NCBI GenBank assembly: GCA_944387095.1
Contig: CALXDP010000001.1
Location: forward strand, 1-64,000
Direction: 5' to 3'
Source of the DNA: an uncultured Oscillospiraceae bacterium
GTDB taxonomy: Bacteria > Bacillota > Clostridia > Oscillospirales > Oscillospiraceae
DNA: 64,000 bases
Within the stretch, counting starts at the first letter, position 1. The number at the start of each line of letters is the position of its first letter. Below the pieces are notes generated by a model, which saw only the letters and a list, made by a program, of their open reading frames with translations, did not search any database and was not told the origin of the DNA. Positions 14,140 to 23,850 of the stretch are shown here, in pieces. The position numbers and the translations under genes were made by a program.

Positions 14140-14940
14140 ATGCGCTTACAGGTAGAAGATCTCACCTATTCCTATGGGGAGAAAGAGGCCGCGGACCATG
14201 TGTCCCTGCAGGTGGACGCCGGGGAGTTTGTGGGGCTGATCGGGCCCAACGGCAGCGGGAAGTCCACGGTTTTGAAAAATGTGTACCGGGGCTTGCGGCC
14301 GGACAGCGGGAAAATCACCCTGGACGGCGAGGACTTGCTGTCCATGCCCTATCGGAAGTCCGCCCGGAAAATGGCTGTCGTAGGCCAGGAGAATGAAGTC
14401 CCCTTTGATTTCACCGTGGAGGAGATGGTGGCCATGGGCCGCGCCCCCCACAAGCGGCTATTTGACGTGGACACCCCCCGGGACCGTCAGATTGTCCGCA
14501 ACGCCCTGGAGCATCTGGGTATGGAGCAGTTGGCACACCGCAACTACCGGCGCCTGTCAGGGGGAGAGAAACAGCGGGTGCTCATTGCCCGGGCCATCGC
14601 CCAGGAAAGCGACTTCTTTGTGTTGGATGAACCCACCAACCACCTGGACGTCAGCTACCAGATGCAGATTTTTGACTTTATCAAACGGCTGAAGGTCACG
14701 GTGCTGTCCGCCATTCATGATCTGAACATGGCCGCGCTCTACTGCGACCGGCTTTATGTCCTCAGTCAGGGCCGGGTGGTGATGGAGGGCATACCGGAGC
14801 AGGTCCTCACCCCGGAAAACATCTACCACGTCTACGGCGTGCGCAGCTGTGTGGAGAAACATCCCATTACGGGAAAGCTGTCCATCTCCTTCCTGCCCGC
14901 GGGAATCGGAGCTTCATCTTTTTGGGAGGAATGCATATGA
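14140..14940 (+). CDS. FecE-type ABC transporter ATP-binding protein
   Basis: A 266-aa ABC ATPase with Walker A GPNGSGKST, Q-loop VVGQENEVPFDF, signature RLSGGEKQRV, Walker B DFFVLDEPTNHLD and switch His in AIHDLNMA. It is of the FecE/BtuD/FhuC clade that partners FecCD permeases. It starts 12 bp after the permease stop behind GGAGG. Its last bases overlap the binding-protein start by 4 bp (ATGA), so translation is coupled. It powers import of the same metal chelate or cofactor. Confidence 0.94.
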   Translation: MRLQVEDLTYSYGEKEAADHVSLQVDAGEFVGLIGPNGSGKSTVLKNVYRGLRPDSGKITLDGEDLLSMPYRKSARKMAVVGQENEVPFDFTVEEMVAMGRAPHKRLFDVDTPRDRQIVRNALEHLGMEQLAHRNYRRLSGGEKQRVLIARAIAQESDFFVLDEPTNHLDVSYQMQIFDFIKRLKVTVLSAIHDLNMAALYCDRLYVLSQGRVVMEGIPEQVLTPENIYHVYGVRSCVEKHPITGKLSISFLPAGIGASSFWEECI

Positions 14941-15935
14941 AAAGACTGGTTTGTAGCCTGCTGTCCCTGGTTGTACTGCTTTCTGTTCTGGCGGCCTGCG
15001 GCGGGCGGGAGGCCCCGTCCGGCAGCGGACCGGTGGAGGAGTCCACCTCTCCTGCGCAGACCCCGGACAGCGGCGCCTACCCCATGACGTTTGACAACTA
15101 TGGCCGCCAGATCACCGTAACCCAAAAGCCCCAGAAGGTGCTGACCTTGGGCCCCAACTGTACCGAGCTGTTTGTGGCTCTGGGCCTTCAGGACTATGTG
15201 ATCGGCCGCTCCCTGGTCAACCACAGCCGGGGCCCGCTGGAGGAATATACCGACGAGGTAAATGCCATCCCAGTGCTGAACAACGCCTCCGCCACTCGGG
15301 AGGCCATTCTCTCCAGCGGCGCGGACTTCATCTACGCCCTGGACTGGGAGATCAGCGATGCCGGCTGCAACATTCAGGAGGCGGCCCAATACGGGATGAC
15401 GGTTTACGTCAACTCGGCCACCACCTTAGAGGAACAGTATCAGGAGATCCTTGATATCGGACAGATTTTTGGCGTGGAGGAGACCGCCCGGCAGTTTGTA
15501 GACGATCAGCGCGCCCGCATCCAGGCTGTCCAGGACGCCATCGCCGGTCAGGAGCCCCTGGACGTTCTGGTCTACGACAGCGGCAGCAACGGCGTCTTCA
15601 CCTGTTCGGGCAGCAATTTTGAATCCCTGCTCATCCGGATGGCGGGGGGGCAAAACGTTTTTGACGATCTGTCCGATCAGCAGTGGGTTACCGTCAGCTA
15701 TGAGGAAGTGCTGGCCCGGGACCCTGCCGTGATTTTGATTCACGACTACGATTCCCCCTCCCTGGAGGAAAAGATCGCAGAAATCAAAGGCAACCCCACC
15801 CTGGCACAGCTGGAGTGCGTCCAGCAGGAGCGGTTCGCCTCTATCGCCCTGGAGAGCGTTCTGCCCGGTAACCGCATGGCCTACGCCGTGGAACGTATGG
15901 CTGCAGCCTTTTATCCTGAGATTTTCGCGGATTGA
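14937..15935 (+). CDS. ABC transporter substrate-binding lipoprotein (FepB/BtuF type)
   Basis: A 332-aa lipoprotein. The signal peptide ends in a lipobox (VLLSVLAACGG), followed by a Ser/Pro-rich tether and a class III binding protein (GRQITVTQKPQKVLTLGP ... CTELFVALGLQDYVIGRS), with two lobes joined by the long helix typical of the family. GGGAGGAA 6 bp upstream supports the ATG at 14937. It is the last gene of the operon, before the terminator at 15960. Ligand class (ferric siderophore, haem or cobalamin) is inferred from the family only. Confidence 0.92.
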   Translation: MKRLVCSLLSLVVLLSVLAACGGREAPSGSGPVEESTSPAQTPDSGAYPMTFDNYGRQITVTQKPQKVLTLGPNCTELFVALGLQDYVIGRSLVNHSRGPLEEYTDEVNAIPVLNNASATREAILSSGADFIYALDWEISDAGCNIQEAAQYGMTVYVNSATTLEEQYQEILDIGQIFGVEETARQFVDDQRARIQAVQDAIAGQEPLDVLVYDSGSNGVFTCSGSNFESLLIRMAGGQNVFDDLSDQQWVTVSYEEVLARDPAVILIHDYDSPSLEEKIAEIKGNPTLAQLECVQQERFASIALESVLPGNRMAYAVERMAAAFYPEIFAD

Positions 15936-15959
15936 CGGCAGACAATTTATCACAATGTG

Positions 15960-15998
15960 AAGGGCCCTGCGGCAGATGCCGCAGGGCCCTTTAGGCTT
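15960..15998 (+). terminator. ABC operon terminator / duplicated groEL-type hairpin
   Basis: AAGGGCCCTGCGGC pairs with GCCGCAGGGCCCTT and is followed on the plus strand by TAGGCTTTT. It resembles the groEL terminator at 16181-16208 (GGCCCT..CGGCAT..TGCCG core), as expected if it was copied with the groEL end. Confidence 0.8.
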
Positions 15999-16007
15999 TT
16001 CTCTTCA

Positions 16008-16180
16008 TACATGCCGCCTATATCAGGAGCGGGGGGCTTCGTCGGGGCAAAGTCCGCTCCTGTTCGCAACGCCCCGCCGGACCTTGTTCCCTTCCCTCCC
16101 TCTCTCCGGCGAAACCGCCCTCTCGGCTTCCGTCGGGACCCCGGATGGGTCAGCCGGGCCGACAAGCCCCAGCCGCAAAA
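16008..16180 (-). repeat. Copy of the groEL 3' end plus spacer element
   Basis: Bases 16008-16034 repeat the groEL C-terminal coding end (TACATGCCGCCTATATCAGG against TACATGCCGCCCATATCGGG at 16233 onward), so the minus strand can encode APDIGGMY again, though without the stop. The spacer 16035-16180 is GC-rich and shares blocks with the spacer behind eno, notably CAAAGTCCGCTC next to the gene-end copy and a CTCTCC..CGAAACCG..TCGG(G) block. No gene is present. Confidence 0.7.
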
Positions 16181-16208
16181 AGGCCCCCCGGCATATGCCG
16201 GAGGGCCT
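16181..16208 (-). terminator. groESL terminator
   Basis: AGGCCCCCCGGCA pairs with TGCCGGAGGGCCT and runs into TTTTTGCGG on the minus strand, 20 bp beyond the groEL stop. Confidence 0.85.
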
Positions 16209-16228
16209 GAAAGGATTTTTGCCGTCTC

Positions 16229-17947
<1,719 letters not shown>

Positions 17948-18232
17948 TTACTCCACAATGGCCAGAATGTCACCCTGACGTACGATGGTATACTCCTCGC
18001 CGTCCACCTTGACTTCGGTGCCGGAATACTTGCTGGTGAGCACCTTGTCACCCACCTTTACGGTCATGACAACTTCCTTGCCGTCCACCATACCGCCAGG
18101 ACCAACGGCCACCACTTCGGCCATTTCAGGTTTCTCCTTGGCGCTGGAGGTGAGGATGATGCCGCCCTTGGTGGTCTCTTCAGCCTCCATAGCCTTCAGG
18201 ATCACACGGTCGGACAGGGGTTTGAGAGTCAT
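17948..18232 (-). CDS. groES: Co-chaperonin GroES
   Basis: A 94-aa heptameric lid of GroEL. It has the signature LKPLSDRVILKAMEAEETTK, the mobile loop (TTKGGIILTSSAKEK) and the usual C-terminus ILAIVE. AAGGAGG precedes the ATG. First gene of the heat-shock operon, about 85 bp downstream of a CIRCE element, so HrcA control is expected. Confidence 0.99.
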   Translation of the reverse strand: MTLKPLSDRVILKAMEAEETTKGGIILTSSAKEKPEMAEVVAVGPGGMVDGKEVVMTVKVGDKVLTSKYSGTEVKVDGEEYTIVRQGDILAIVE

Positions 18233-18316
18233 AATGGGTTCCTCCTTGTATGGAAATATTTTTGTAAACGATGTTAGGTGCGCCAGGCCACCCGCGACGG
18301 CTCAGCGCCTCTTGGT

Positions 18317-18343
18317 TTAGCACTCATTTCATCTGAGTGCTAA
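18317..18343 (-). promoter_or_regulatory. CIRCE operator (HrcA binding site)
   Basis: Perfect TTAGCACTC-N9-GAGTGCTAA inverted repeat between the groES promoter and start codon. HrcA, encoded elsewhere, represses through this site until heat shock. Confidence 0.98.
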
Positions 18344-18354
18344 GCTCAAGTATG

Positions 18355-18383
18355 ATCATACCCTCTTCGGGCAAAAAAATCAA
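18355..18383 (-). promoter_or_regulatory. groESL promoter
   Basis: On the minus strand TTGATT, 17 bp, TATGAT, just upstream of CIRCE. The -35 overlaps the T-run of the terminator of the preceding acetyltransferase transcript. Confidence 0.7.
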
Positions 18384-18414
18384 CCCCTATTTTCAAAAAA
18401 TAGGGGTTGATTTT
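18376..18414 (-). terminator. Terminator upstream of groESL
   Basis: AAAATCAACCCCTATTTT pairs perfectly with AAATAGGGGTTGATTTT, with T-runs on both sides. It separates the acetyltransferase transcript from groESL. Confidence 0.88.
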
Positions 18415-18470
18415 GAAAAATTCATGTTTCGTTCACAACCTGGCGAGCAGAGTGCTAAAATCGACCGTTC

Positions 18471-18588
18471 TCACAGGGAGCTCCAGCAACCTTTGGACCG
18501 CTCCGCCGCCTGGGTGATCTTGGTCATCTTATGCGTCTCATCCTTGTCGGCGCCCTGGCCCATGGTTCGGATGGCCTTGCCGCCGTTC
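18471..18588 (-). pseudogene. Orphan C-terminal coding fragment
   Basis: Directly after the acetyltransferase stop, one minus-strand frame reads NGGKAIRTMGQGADKDETHK and on through TKITQAAERSKGC to a stop at 18471. The composition looks like a real protein C-terminus, but there is no start or ribosome site of its own. I do not recognise the parent gene. It may be a gene remnant, or another displaced 3' end like those at groEL and eno. It is followed by 50 bp without features and the terminator at 18376-18414. Confidence 0.35.
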
Positions 18589-19095
18589 CTAGATTGTGAA
18601 CACCAGATCATCGCCGTCCAGCTGGCTTGTTTTTCGGAATCCAATCCGTTCATACAGGTGCTGAGCCCGGACATTTTTCATCTCCACAGACAGCTTAATT
18701 GGCAGCTCTGGTTCCGCCGCTCTCAGAATGGCTACCGCCAGCTGCGCAGCCTTCACGCCATATCCACATCCTTGCCGGTTCCGGTCAAGAAAATAGCCCC
18801 AGCCAGTATGTTCCGGCCAACGATACAAAATCAAAAAACCAATGCGTTCCCCGTTCTCGTTCCGGATGACACAGGGGACATTGTTCGCCGGATACAACCA
18901 GGCCCGGCCAAGAGAGAACCCCGCCGGGTTCACATATTGTTCCTGTCCAGGTGCCAGCTGGCACTCCACCACAGCGTACCACACATCTTCCTCGTCCTGA
19001 ATGGGCCGAACAGAGACTCCCTCCAGCTCAAAAACATCTGGCGGCAGTTCAGCCAGCCGTTCCCGCAGTGACTTTTTGCTTTCCGCTGACCTCAT
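18589..19095 (-). CDS. GNAT-family N-acetyltransferase
   Basis: A 168-aa acetyl-CoA-dependent acetyltransferase. The acetyl-CoA binding loop appears as RNRQGCGYGVKAAQLAVA (motif A, Q/RxxGxG/A) and the C-terminal motif as NVRAQHLYERIGFRK. Substrate unknown. GGAGG 9 bp upstream supports the ATG at 19095. Its first 47 bp overlap the end of the lipid kinase gene, so the two are co-transcribed. Confidence 0.9.
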   Translation of the reverse strand: MRSAESKKSLRERLAELPPDVFELEGVSVRPIQDEEDVWYAVVECQLAPGQEQYVNPAGFSLGRAWLYPANNVPCVIRNENGERIGFLILYRWPEHTGWGYFLDRNRQGCGYGVKAAQLAVAILRAAEPELPIKLSVEMKNVRAQHLYERIGFRKTSQLDGDDLVFTI

Positions 19096-20023
19096 CGCTT
19101 GGAACCTCCTTCCATGGCAGGTAGCTGGCCCCCTCCGGGTAGAAGAAATTCACCCGCTTGTCGGACAGAGTCACGGTGAATTTTGGCGCCCGCATGGCCT
19201 CCCCGTCCACCACAGTGATCACATCCCGCCCGTCCAGGGAGGCGTAGGTGATCTTCTGCCCGTGATGGGCCCAGATCAGCTCCGGGTAGTTCCGGTAATG
19301 GCCGGTAGAATATTGCTTCACCAGCCGGAAAAAAGTCAGCCGGCCCACCTTGGGCACCACCAGCATGTCCAACACCCCGTCATCCGGCATAGCCTCCCCC
19401 ACCGGCATGAAACCGCCGCCGTAGTACCGGCCGTTGCAGATGCAGATGATAGCGGTCTCCCCCCGGTAATCCAGCTCCCCCATTTTCACTGCCGTGGGAC
19501 GAGTGATCCCCTTGAAGAGCACATTGGCCAGCAGGGATAGGATGTACGCCCCGATGCCCCGTACCAGGGGCAGGGTTTTATAGCGGTGGACGTCGGCGGC
19601 AATGCGGGCGTCCACCCCGGCACACACCACCCCGATGCCCAGCTTGCCGTTGCAGTCCATCAGGTCAAAGGGGGCCTGAACCCCCTCCCCCAGGGCGCGC
19701 AGGTCGGAGAACAACACCTTGCTGTCCGGCCCGAAGATCTTCAAAAAGTCATTGCCCGTCCCAATGGGCACGTTGGTCACCGCCGCGTTGGGATATCCCG
19801 CCGCGCCGTTGACCACCTCGTTGAGGGTTCCGTCCCCGCCGCAGGCGTAAATCCGCACCGGCGCTCCCGCCTCTGCCGCCGCCCGGGCATACCGGCAGGC
19901 GTCCCCGTTCTTTTCCGTGTAGACGATCTCCCAGTCCCACTCCAGGCCCCGGATGTCCGCCTCCAGCCTGCGGGTGTTTTCCCGCTTGCCCGCCGCGGGG
20001 TTGATGATAAACAGATGCTTCAT
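19049..20023 (-). CDS. Diacylglycerol kinase-like lipid kinase (DagK/YegS family)
   Basis: A 324-aa lipid kinase that phosphorylates diacylglycerol or a related lipid alcohol at the membrane. The catalytic-domain blocks are present: FIINPAAGKRENTRRLE, ACGGDGTLNEVVNG and the nucleotide-binding NVPIGTGNDFLK. A second beta-rich domain follows, ending DGEAMRAPKFTVTL. The length is typical. It lies between a TIGR04076 gene and the acetyltransferase, which it overlaps; all three read in the same direction. Confidence 0.92.
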   Translation of the reverse strand: MKHLFIINPAAGKRENTRRLEADIRGLEWDWEIVYTEKNGDACRYARAAAEAGAPVRIYACGGDGTLNEVVNGAAGYPNAAVTNVPIGTGNDFLKIFGPDSKVLFSDLRALGEGVQAPFDLMDCNGKLGIGVVCAGVDARIAADVHRYKTLPLVRGIGAYILSLLANVLFKGITRPTAVKMGELDYRGETAIICICNGRYYGGGFMPVGEAMPDDGVLDMLVVPKVGRLTFFRLVKQYSTGHYRNYPELIWAHHGQKITYASLDGRDVITVVDGEAMRAPKFTVTLSDKRVNFFYPEGASYLPWKEVPSDEVSGKQKVTAGTAG

Positions 20024-20058
20024 TCCAGACGCTCCCCTGTCTCTATCTCGATTCGGTC

Positions 20059-20376
20059 TCAGTCCGCCGCTTCCTCCTCCAGCGCCTCAATGAGAAAACT
20101 CACCGGACGGAAGCCGTCATTACAGGAAATCATGGCCGATTTTTTATCCTGCATCCAGCCGTCGTACAAATTCTCTCCCCCGTGGGACAGGGCCAGTACA
20201 AAGGGGGACATGGTCTCCCAGGCGCTCAGACACAGTCCCTCCGGCCGCCGCCAGCCGTTGGCCAGAAACACCTGCCCCTCCCGCAGATCGCAGGCGTGGT
20301 CGATGGGATTTTCATACCGCTGGATCAAATCCTCATAGCGAGCCATGCGCATCACGGTGATCCTGCACTTTTTCAT
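20059..20376 (-). CDS. TIGR04076 family protein
   Basis: A 105-aa protein matching the TIGR04076 pattern: KKCRITV start, HACDLREGQVF, PEGLCLSAWETMSPFVLAL and CNDGFRPVSFLIEAL, with conserved Cys residues. Function is unknown; a redox or metal role is often guessed. GGGAGGAAG precedes the ATG, which overlaps the stop of the upstream methyltransferase by 4 bp. Confidence 0.85.
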   Translation of the reverse strand: MKKCRITVMRMARYEDLIQRYENPIDHACDLREGQVFLANGWRRPEGLCLSAWETMSPFVLALSHGGENLYDGWMQDKKSAMISCNDGFRPVSFLIEALEEEAAD

Positions 20377-21521
20377 GGCGTTCTCTTCCTCCCGCCCCGC
20401 TCTGCTCCGTACATAAATAAGTCGCACCGGAGCATACCATTATAAAGTTTCCGCTTCCGGTCCGCCCGCCGGCCAAAGGCCCGCTCAAACTGGTCGTGGT
20501 CGCTGAGCAGATACAGCTGCCAGCCGTCCGGGAGCTTGTCCCACGCCCTGCCGAAAGCCCGGTACAGTTCCTCCGCCGACCGGCGCTCCATCAGCCGCTC
20601 CCCGTAGGGCGGGTTGGTGACCACCCGGCCTCGCAGCCCACCCCAGTGAAACCGGGCGGCGTCTGCCACCTCAAACTTCACCATGCCGTCCACCTCGGCA
20701 AGCCGGGCGTTATGCCTGGCCAGCTCCACCGCCGCCGGATCGATGTCCCCGCCCCAGATCTCATAGCTGCCATGGTACTCCTTGTCCATGGCCTCATCAA
20801 CAGCGTCCATCCAGAGGCTTCCGGGCAGCCAGTCCCACTTCTGGGCGGAGAAGGAACGGTTCAGCCCCGGCGCCCGGTTTTTGGCAATGAGAGCCGCTTC
20901 AATCGGAATGGTACCCGAGCCGCAGAAGGGGTCACAGAAGGGATCCCTTCCTTTATAATGGGCCAGGGTTACCATGGCCGCCGCCAGGGTCTCCCGCAGG
21001 GGGGCCTCCACCCCATGGGCCCGGTAGCCCCGTTTGTGCAGGTTCTCCCCCGAGGTATCCAGCATCAGGGTAGCCCGGTCCCCCATCAGGGAAAACTGAA
21101 TCTGGTACAGCGCCCCCGTCTCTGGCAAGGTGTCCATTCCATACTTCCCGCCCAGCCGTTTGGCCACGGCCTTCTTCACAATGGCCTGGCAGGAGGACAC
21201 CGCGTGGAGCCGGGAGCGCAGGCAGTATCCCTTCACCGGAAAGCGGCCCTCCTGGGGGATAAACGCCTCCCAGGGCAGATTCCGGGTGCCCTCGAACAGC
21301 TCCTCAAAACTTCGGGCCGGAAAGCTGCCCAGGGATACAAGCACCCGGGCCCCTATGCGCAGGTTCAGGTTGAGCCGGGGGATGTCCGCCGGGGCACCGG
21401 CGCACAGCACCCGGCCGTTCTCCGCGCATACGCTTTTCAGCCCCAGTTTTTCCACTTCCCGGGCCACCAGCCCCTCCACTCCCAGCAGGGAGGGGATGAC
21501 AAATTGCAGCGACTGCTCCAT
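20373..21521 (-). CDS. THUMP-domain 23S rRNA guanine-N2 methyltransferase (RlmL/YpsC-like)
   Basis: A 382-aa class I methyltransferase. The N-terminal ferredoxin-like/THUMP RNA-binding region covers about residues 1-160. The Rossmann domain has CDPFCGSGTIPIEAALIA (SAM binding), GGDIDPAAVELARHNA and the catalytic TNPPYGERL (NPPY type, for N2 of guanine). The GTG at 21536 is in frame, but the ATG at 21521 has GGAG at 9 bp and matches family starts. It modifies 23S rRNA by family analogy. Co-translated with the TIGR04076 gene (4-bp overlap). Confidence 0.9.
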   Translation of the reverse strand: MEQSLQFVIPSLLGVEGLVAREVEKLGLKSVCAENGRVLCAGAPADIPRLNLNLRIGARVLVSLGSFPARSFEELFEGTRNLPWEAFIPQEGRFPVKGYCLRSRLHAVSSCQAIVKKAVAKRLGGKYGMDTLPETGALYQIQFSLMGDRATLMLDTSGENLHKRGYRAHGVEAPLRETLAAAMVTLAHYKGRDPFCDPFCGSGTIPIEAALIAKNRAPGLNRSFSAQKWDWLPGSLWMDAVDEAMDKEYHGSYEIWGGDIDPAAVELARHNARLAEVDGMVKFEVADAARFHWGGLRGRVVTNPPYGERLMERRSAEELYRAFGRAWDKLPDGWQLYLLSDHDQFERAFGRRADRKRKLYNGMLRCDLFMYGAERGGRKRTP

Positions 21522-21726
21522 ACCATAAAACTCCACTTCCGAATTTTCCGCCGCCCGGGGGACTCCCCGTGCGGGAAAACCACATTTTGTTCAGTATATC
21601 GGAAAAGCCTGCCCAGCGCAATCATTTTGCCTGAATTTGTTTTCTCCCGGCAGTAGCTTTCTGTCCATCCCTATGCTATACTGTAACCACGACCACCACC
21701 TCTTTCCGACAGAAACCTAAAGTTGC

Positions 21727-21753
21727 GCGCAAAATTTTACCCGGCGCAAATTT
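21727..21753 (+). promoter_or_regulatory. Possible operator of the HTH-NfeD gene
   Basis: Direct repeats GCGCAAAATTT and GCGCAAATTT, 17 bp start to start, plus the palindrome TTGCGCGCAA at 21723-21732. The protein encoded 60 bp downstream has a helix-turn-helix, so self-regulation is conceivable. No clear -10/-35 pair seen. Confidence 0.3.
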
Positions 21754-21813
21754 AAGTTGGTAGGCAAAATCCGGTCATTCCGTTACGATAGAGCCAGACA
21801 AGGAGGAGCGAGC

Positions 21814-22662
21814 ATGTCATTCGGCGACCGACTACAGGCTGTGCGCCGCGGGGCCGGCATGACCCAGGAGGCCTTCGCCCAGCAGTTGAAGGTATCCCGA
21901 CAGGCCGTGTCCAAATGGGAGTCCTCCCGGGGCTACCCAGAAATTGAAAAGATCATATACATCTGCAACCACTACGGCGTGTCCATGGATGAGCTGTTTC
22001 TGGACGAGGTTCCCCGGCGCTCCTCGGTTCAAACTGAACCGGGGAAGCCCGATGACCAGCCCATGGCCAATCCCCCTCTGAAGCAGTCCTTGGCCAATTT
22101 CTTTTCCAACCTCTCGCCCCGCAACCGCCTGCTTGTCTGGGCGGGTCCCGCTGTGGTGGTCCTCGCGCTGATCCTTCTGCTCAGCGCCAGTCTGATGAAA
22201 GGAGCGTCCAACGAAATGGTACCCATGCTTGTCTGGCTAGGGCTGCTGATTCTCTTTGCCGTGGGCGAGGCAGTGTCGGTGGGCCTGACCTCCATCTGGT
22301 TCGCCGCGGGCTCCCTGGCCGCCCTGATCTGCGCGCTGCTCAACGGCCCGCTTTGGCTGCAGATCACCCTGTTCATCGTGGTCAGCGTGCTGTGCCTGCT
22401 GGCCGTCCGCCCCTTGGCTAAGAAATACCTCAACGGCAAGGTGCAGCCCACCAATGTGGACCGCATCATCGGCGAGGAGGCCCAGGTCACCGAAGAGATC
22501 GACAATATCCAGGGCAAAGGCGCCGTCACCATCGGCGGCGTCACCTGGTCCGCCCGCAGTCAGAGCGGCGAGCCCATCCCCGCCGGTCAGTTGGTGCGGG
22601 TGCTGCGGATTGAGGGGGTCAAGGTGTTTGTGGCGCCCGCGAAGGACGCCGCTCCGGTCTGA
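21814..22662 (+). CDS. XRE helix-turn-helix fused to NfeD-like membrane protein
   Basis: A 282-aa fusion. Residues 1-62 are an XRE/Cro HTH (MTQEAFAQQLKVSRQAVSKW). After a linker come about four membrane helices (LLVWAGPAVVVLALILLLSA; VPMLVWLGLLILFAVGEAVS; WFAAGSLAALICALL; LQITLFIVVSVLCLLAVRPL). An OB-fold domain of NfeD type follows (IGEEAQVTEEIDNIQGKGAV). NfeD proteins partner SPFH/stomatin proteins in membrane microdomains, and the next gene is one. The added HTH suggests a membrane-tethered DNA-binding protein, which is unusual. AGGAGGAG fixes the ATG at 21814. Confidence 0.88.
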   Translation: MSFGDRLQAVRRGAGMTQEAFAQQLKVSRQAVSKWESSRGYPEIEKIIYICNHYGVSMDELFLDEVPRRSSVQTEPGKPDDQPMANPPLKQSLANFFSNLSPRNRLLVWAGPAVVVLALILLLSASLMKGASNEMVPMLVWLGLLILFAVGEAVSVGLTSIWFAAGSLAALICALLNGPLWLQITLFIVVSVLCLLAVRPLAKKYLNGKVQPTNVDRIIGEEAQVTEEIDNIQGKGAVTIGGVTWSARSQSGEPIPAGQLVRVLRIEGVKVFVAPAKDAAPV

Positions 22663-22731
22663 TGGTTCCCACTTCTGTGGGTCCATGATGTCAGTATCAT
22701 AAAGGAAAATGAGAGAAAAGGAGGCCTTTCC

Positions 22732-23721
22732 ATGTTTGCACTTTCCATTCCAGCAGATCTCAGCCGTTTCATCGGCGTCATCGTCGTGGTGGTGATCATC
22801 CTCTTGATCCTGCTGATCCTCGCGGCCAACGTCAAGGTGGTTCAGCAGTCCAAAGCGTCCGTGGTGGAGCGGTTGGGCGCGTTCCGCACTGTGTGGGGCG
22901 TGGGCCTGCACATCAAGATCCCCTTCATTGAGCGCATCGCCAAGACCGTCTCCCTGAAGGAGCAGGTGGTGGACTTTGCCCCCCAGCCCGTCATCACCAA
23001 GGACAACGTTACCATGCAGATTGACACCGTCATTTACTTCCAGATTACCGACCCCAAGCTGTATACCTATGGGGTGGAGCAGCCCATGAGCGCCATTGAA
23101 AATCTCACCGCCACCACCCTGCGCAACATCATCGGCGATCTGGAGCTGGACCAGTCTCTCACCAGCCGGGACCACATCAACAGCCAGATGCGGGCCATCC
23201 TGGACGAGGCCACCGACCCATGGGGCATCAAGGTCAACCGGGTGGAGCTGAAAAACATCATGCCCCCCAAGGATATCCAGGACTCCATGGAAAAGCAGAT
23301 GCGGGCCGAGCGGGAGCGCCGGGAGGCCATCCTCCAGGCCGAGGGTCAGAAACAGTCCCAGATCCTGGTGGCCGAGGGTGAGAAGCAGTCCGCCATCCTC
23401 CGGGCCGACGCGGCTAAGCAGGCCAAGATCATGGAGGCGGAGGCCAACAAGGCCGCCCGCATCATGGCCGCCGAGGCCGAGGCCGAGGCCATCGCCAAGG
23501 TGCAGCAGGCCACCGCCGACGCCATCCGCCTCATCAACGAGGCTGACCCCGGCAAGGGGGTTCTGACCATCCGCGCCCTGGAGACCATGCAGAAGGTAGC
23601 CGACGGTAAGGCCACCAAGATCATCATCCCCAGCGAGCTGCAGGGGCTGGCCGGCTTGGCCGCCACCGCCAAAACCGTCTTTGACACAGAGGATCCCGAC
23701 GCAGCTGCCATCCAGAAGTAA
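22732..23721 (+). CDS. SPFH/stomatin-family membrane protein
   Basis: A 329-aa protein. An N-terminal membrane helix (FIGVIVVVVIILLILLILAA) is followed by the SPFH/PHB domain (VVQQSKASVVERLGAFRTVW ... RNIIGDLELDQSLTSRDHIN). A long Ala/Glu/Gln-rich coiled coil (EAEANKAARIMAAEAEAEAI) and a short C-terminal tail complete it. It is predicted to oligomerise on the inner face of the membrane and organise microdomains together with the NfeD protein encoded 69 bp upstream. AAAGGAGG precedes the ATG. Terminator at 23757. Confidence 0.94.
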   Translation: MFALSIPADLSRFIGVIVVVVIILLILLILAANVKVVQQSKASVVERLGAFRTVWGVGLHIKIPFIERIAKTVSLKEQVVDFAPQPVITKDNVTMQIDTVIYFQITDPKLYTYGVEQPMSAIENLTATTLRNIIGDLELDQSLTSRDHINSQMRAILDEATDPWGIKVNRVELKNIMPPKDIQDSMEKQMRAERERREAILQAEGQKQSQILVAEGEKQSAILRADAAKQAKIMEAEANKAARIMAAEAEAEAIAKVQQATADAIRLINEADPGKGVLTIRALETMQKVADGKATKIIIPSELQGLAGLAATAKTVFDTEDPDAAAIQK

Positions 23722-23756
23722 GGGAAGGTCTGCCCTCTGTCCTCTATCCGGAAAAA

Positions 23757-23800
23757 CCGGTTCCCGCTGAAGAAAATTCAGTGGGAACCGGCATTTTTTT
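23757..23800 (+). terminator. Terminator of the NfeD-stomatin operon
   Basis: CCGGTTCCCGCTGAA pairs with TTCAGTGGGAACCGG, then CATTTTTTT. Confidence 0.92.
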
Positions 23801-23803
23801 GTG

Positions 23804-23833
23804 GTATAAGTTTCCTCCGCTCTGTCCACAATA
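23804..23833 (+). promoter_or_regulatory. Possible forespore (sigma-F/sigma-G) promoter
   Basis: GTATA, 18 bp, CACAATA upstream of the M23 gene fits the sigma-G/F patterns (GNATR and CATnnTA) at all but one position. No sigma-A-like pair is seen here. Confidence 0.5.
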
Positions 23834-23850
23834 GGGGCGGAGGTGTTATT

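Noticed and set aside
18450-18458. GAGTGCTAA as a second CIRCE element
   Set aside because: Only one half-site; no TTAGCACTC partner at 9-bp spacing.
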